From the NCBI GenBank assembly GCA_947631185.1, contig CANRKJ010000009.1, positions 1-64,000 of the forward strand: DNA of 64,000 bases, written 5' to 3'. Numbering within the stretch: position 1 is the stretch's first letter; the number at the start of each line of letters is the position of its first letter. Source of the stretch: an uncultured Clostridia bacterium. GTDB lineage: Bacteria; Bacillota; Clostridia; TANB77; CAG-508. A model generated the notes under the pieces. The model worked only from the letters and a program-made list of their open reading frames with translations. It did not search any database and was not told the DNA's origin. Made by a program: the position numbers and the translations under genes. Below are positions 60,707-64,000 of this stretch, one piece after another.

Positions 60707-61255
60707 ATGTTTGTATTTAATATAAAACTTAAAAGTAAACAACTATTTAAAACTATTTTAATAGTTTCATTAATTATTGCTATTAGCTTATTTCTTCTTG
60801 CTGGATTTAAAATTATTACAGGAATGATGAGTGAAAAAAATTATGATGAATGTGAAATTCCATCACCTGAAGTTGCAGAAATATCTCCAGAAAATTATAC
60901 TAATATATTGAAAGAAGTTCATGAAAATATTGATACATATGTTGGTCAAAAAATTAGTTTTACTGGATACGTATATAGAGTTGCAGACTTAAATGAAAAT
61001 CAATTTGTACTTGCAAGAGATATGTCAATAAATGAGACTCAAACAGTCGTTGTTGGTTTTTTAAGTGAATTTCATGATATAAAAAAATATGAAAATAACA
61101 CTTGGATAAAAATTACAGGAGAAATAAAAAAAGGATATTATTATGGAGATATTCCATATATTGAAGTTACAAATATTGAAAAAGCAGAAATGCCTGATAA
61201 TCCAATTGTACCAGCACCTAGTGAAACATATATTCCTACTTCAATAATATATTGA
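60707..61255 (+). CDS. Membrane-anchored protein with DUF1980-like domain
   Basis: TM near N-terminus; VGQKISFTGYVYRVADLNENQFVLARDMS...WIKITGEIKKGYYYGDIPYIEVTNIEKAEMP. Confidence 0.65.
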   Translation: MFVFNIKLKSKQLFKTILIVSLIIAISLFLLAGFKIITGMMSEKNYDECEIPSPEVAEISPENYTNILKEVHENIDTYVGQKISFTGYVYRVADLNENQFVLARDMSINETQTVVVGFLSEFHDIKKYENNTWIKITGEIKKGYYYGDIPYIEVTNIEKAEMPDNPIVPAPSETYIPTSIIY

Positions 61256-61256
61256 A

Positions 61257-61290
61257 AAAGAGTCAGCTACATATAGCTGACTCTACGAAA
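61257..61290. terminator. Bidirectional terminator
   Basis: GAGTCAGCTACATATAGCTGACTC. Confidence 0.85.
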
Positions 61291-61297
61291 GGTTAAA

Positions 61298-63088
61298 TTA
61301 AATAAAAGATTTGTACTTTTTTGGCATATCTTTCACTTCACCATAAAAGCATACTTTTGCTAATTGTTTGGCAGAATTTATAATCTGAAATACTAAAATT
61401 TTATCTTTTTTCCTTATAACAACATAATCCTGATTATATGCTTCTTCCACGTACATATTGCTATTTCTCTTTCTACCAGAATTTGTATAAACCACAATAT
61501 TATTATTATCCTTAAAAATCTTTAAACTGTTCTCTCCACGAGATTCAGTAGCATCGGATAAATCTAATATGTTACCAGTAGAAATTTCTTGGTTTTTGAA
61601 TTTATTATATTGACCATTTATATAATCATAAATCTCCAAACTATTACTACTTTTTTGAGCTTGTATCTTTACTAACTGGCACTCTAAGCCTTCGAGTCTC
61701 GCAAAAACTTTAAAGCCATAATCTCTAGTGATAATATTGCTGACATGGTTTTTCTTATAGAAAAGTACAATGTTTATATCTGCCTTTTCTTCAGAAGAAC
61801 AATCCGCATACTTTATATCGCCATAATATGCACATATCTTTAAAGGATAGCTGTCACAATTCTTACAAAACTCTTCGAGTTGAATTTGAGAAATTAGAAT
61901 TGAACTATATGAAACTATATATTCCATAAAGTCCTCTTTTTGAACCAACAAAGCACATGTGTCTATTCCTACTATTCCCTCTCCTTTAAATGGATTAGGA
62001 TATGCTTTTTTGAACATTGTAGGAACATAGATTTTTGCACAATTTAATTTAAACTTTAGTATCTGATATGCATTACCTGTAATATAAGTAATATCATTCT
62101 CATTACAAAGTTTTATCAGTTCATCATCATCTGGTCTGTCCGTGTTGATTAATTTTGTGTACTTATAAGACTCATCTAAAGCGATAAATCTCATAATCTG
62201 CCTAGATAAGACACTTGTGGTCTTATTATTGTCAAGATTAATTATATCACTTTTGAAAAACCAGAATTTTGGAACCTTATATGGAAAAACCGTAATAAAT
62301 TCATTCAAGAAATCCTCAAAAGCTTTTATTTCGTCTCTTCCAAGCTTACCAAGTTTCGTTAAGAGGTCCATTCCTAATATAAAGTTTTCTGTTCCAGTTA
62401 TATCATCCCAAACATATTTAAACTTTATAATGGATTTTCCTTCATAAGAATTGTTGTCAACTGATATACTTTTTTGTTCTTCTTTCGAAGATGAATCAGT
62501 CATATCATTAACTACATTATCTTCTTGATTACTCTGATATGAAGTATCTAACTCTGATTCTTTAGAATTTATTTCCTCTACTTCTTTTATTTGAGAACCT
62601 AAATTCACTTTTTTTCTACTTTTTCTGAGATCAATTACCATATCCAGATATTGTTCGAGACCTAGACTCACTATTTTTTTCTTAGCTGTTCTGTAATCTT
62701 TTACTCCCAAAAAATCAGCTACCTCTTTTTTAGTAAGTCCTTTATCATGGTTAACCTCAAAAAAATCCCGTACTTTTTTAACCATTTCGCCCTTTTGATC
62801 AACATTTTGCTCTTTTTTTGGCAAGTCATCAGTTATGTCGGATACCTCTTTAATATCAAAAGAAATCTCCTCAATAGGATCATCTATCTCAGGATAAAAT
62901 TCCAAATCTTCTATAAAAAAACATGTATGTATTGGAATTTCCTTAGACCAATCCTCTAAACATTGTTGTGCAATCTGCTTGAGTTCTTCTATCTTCTGCA
63001 CAAACTCAAAAACAGACATTCCGCTAAAAATTACTGATTGATTTAAACTTTTAATTTTGGTTTCATTATATCTCCGTTTTTTGGACAT
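61298..63088 (-). CDS. Multidomain protein: HTH + apparently tandem PIN-like nuclease domains
   Basis: HTH GLTKKEVADFLGVKDYRTAKKKIVSLGL; PIN-like IDTCALLVQ...ISQIQLEEF...KADINIVLFYKKNHVSNIITRDYGFKVFARLEG; preceding block DRPDDDELIKLCNENDITYITGNAYQILKFK. ATG 63088 with AAAGGAATGG upstream. Confidence 0.6.
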   Translation of the reverse strand: MSKKRRYNETKIKSLNQSVIFSGMSVFEFVQKIEELKQIAQQCLEDWSKEIPIHTCFFIEDLEFYPEIDDPIEEISFDIKEVSDITDDLPKKEQNVDQKGEMVKKVRDFFEVNHDKGLTKKEVADFLGVKDYRTAKKKIVSLGLEQYLDMVIDLRKSRKKVNLGSQIKEVEEINSKESELDTSYQSNQEDNVVNDMTDSSSKEEQKSISVDNNSYEGKSIIKFKYVWDDITGTENFILGMDLLTKLGKLGRDEIKAFEDFLNEFITVFPYKVPKFWFFKSDIINLDNNKTTSVLSRQIMRFIALDESYKYTKLINTDRPDDDELIKLCNENDITYITGNAYQILKFKLNCAKIYVPTMFKKAYPNPFKGEGIVGIDTCALLVQKEDFMEYIVSYSSILISQIQLEEFCKNCDSYPLKICAYYGDIKYADCSSEEKADINIVLFYKKNHVSNIITRDYGFKVFARLEGLECQLVKIQAQKSSNSLEIYDYINGQYNKFKNQEISTGNILDLSDATESRGENSLKIFKDNNNIVVYTNSGRKRNSNMYVEEAYNQDYVVIRKKDKILVFQIINSAKQLAKVCFYGEVKDMPKKYKSFI

Positions 63089-63139
63089 ATATACCATTCC
63101 TTTCGTAAATAATATAGTGTTATACATAATAACAAGATT

Positions 63140-63168
63140 ATTATAACAGTTTTTCATAATTATGTCAA
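63140..63168 (-). promoter_or_regulatory. Consensus sigma-A-type promoter
   Basis: Minus strand TTGACA-17 nt-TATAAT. Confidence 0.8.
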
Positions 63169-63175
63169 CTTTGTC

Positions 63176-64000
63176 TTAGTCTATTTTAAAGATACTTTTA
63201 AAAAACCCTTCCTCAATAAAAGGTGATAAAATGTTTTTCAAAATAATTAAAATTATTGGTCCAATTAATAATCCAATTATACCTAAAAATTTGAATCCAG
63301 TATACATAGATATTAATGTAAAAATTGGATGTATTCCAATTTTATTACTTACTATCTTTGGTTCCAAAAATTGTCTAACTAATAAAGTTACTATATATAA
63401 TCCTAAAATAGAAAACCCTAATGAATTATTTTGATTTATAATTTCTATTATCCCCCAAGGAACCATTATTGTGCCAGATCCCAATATTGGAAGTGCATCA
63501 ACAAACATAATTAAAAGTGCCATCAAAATTGGATATTTAATTTGCATTCCCATAAAATAAAATATGTGTAAACCAATTAACACTATTAAAAAAGATATCA
63601 AAATTAAAATTATTTGTGCTTTTAAATACATTCCCAAGGTTGATGTTATTTCTCTAGAATGTTTTATTAAGTTTTTCATCCATTTGTGTGGAACATGATG
63701 TTCCATTCTATCTAAAATATAAAATTTGTCTGATGTAATAAAATATGTTGCAAGTATTGTAATTATCAAATATATAGCCATTTTAGGGATTTGAGTTATT
63801 ATTGTAAGAACATTATCTAAAAATCCTCTCAATATGTTTATTCCTTTATTTAATATATCAATACTACTATTTTGGATAATTTCTTGAACATTACTAGAGA
63901 TTTGAAATTTATTAAAATCTAATCCATTAAAAATGTTTGTTATAAAAATAACTGACTTTTCTAATATTTGATTTAAACCCGATAATAAACTGCTTGCTTC
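63176..64000 (-). CDS. ytvI: AI-2E-family / sporulation integral membrane protein YtvI-like, runs off window
   Basis: FVDALPILGSGTIMVPWGIIEII, EPKIVSNKIGIHPIFTLISMYTGFKFLGIIGLLIGPIILI; frame open to position 64000. Confidence 0.85.
   Translation of the reverse strand, partial: EASSLLSGLNQILEKSVIFITNIFNGLDFNKFQISSNVQEIIQNSSIDILNKGINILRGFLDNVLTIITQIPKMAIYLIITILATYFITSDKFYILDRMEHHVPHKWMKNLIKHSREITSTLGMYLKAQIILILISFLIVLIGLHIFYFMGMQIKYPILMALLIMFVDALPILGSGTIMVPWGIIEIINQNNSLGFSILGLYIVTLLVRQFLEPKIVSNKIGIHPIFTLISMYTGFKFLGIIGLLIGPIILIILKNILSPFIEEGFFKSIFKID

Overview
This window is AT-rich DNA from a low-GC Firmicute, probably a Clostridia-type lineage. Sporulation genes (yabP, yabQ, a ytvI-like gene) support a spore-forming ancestry. 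Housekeeping anchors on the right are rho, divIC-like, yabQ/yabP, lysC, prfB and secA. The middle (about 21.3-44.8 kb) is a minus-strand surface-polysaccharide cluster: glycosyltransferases, flippase, polymerase, ATP-grasp ligases, a DegT aminotransferase, radical SAM/SPASM, pyruvyl transferase and a PP2C-like phosphatase. It also contains a frameshifted DUF1972-type glycosyltransferase and a decayed GNAT-toxin/antitoxin-like pair. The left 16 kb is accessory DNA: a truncated DUF3990-type locus, a transglutaminase-like protein, a nucleotidyltransferase plus ART-like fusion, an SLH protein, a WG-repeat lipoprotein and a hydrolase-HAD fusion. GGGCG..CGCCC hairpin repeats form arrays at three loci, and two of these carry near-identical 189-bp MITE-like insertions with 8-bp target duplications. 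The best candidates for undescribed biology are: (1) a 596-aa HTH plus apparently tandem PIN-like protein at 61.3-63.1 kb; (2) a class of orphan, GC-richer genes, each behind a near-consensus promoter with a 17-bp spacer and its own terminator; (3) the NTase-ART-like fusion at 7.4 kb; (4) a predicted three-way-junction element at 1593-1718; (5) an MMPL transporter with about 8 tandem ~80-aa repeats. All calls were made by eye from the sequence and the supplied ORF translations; no database search was run.
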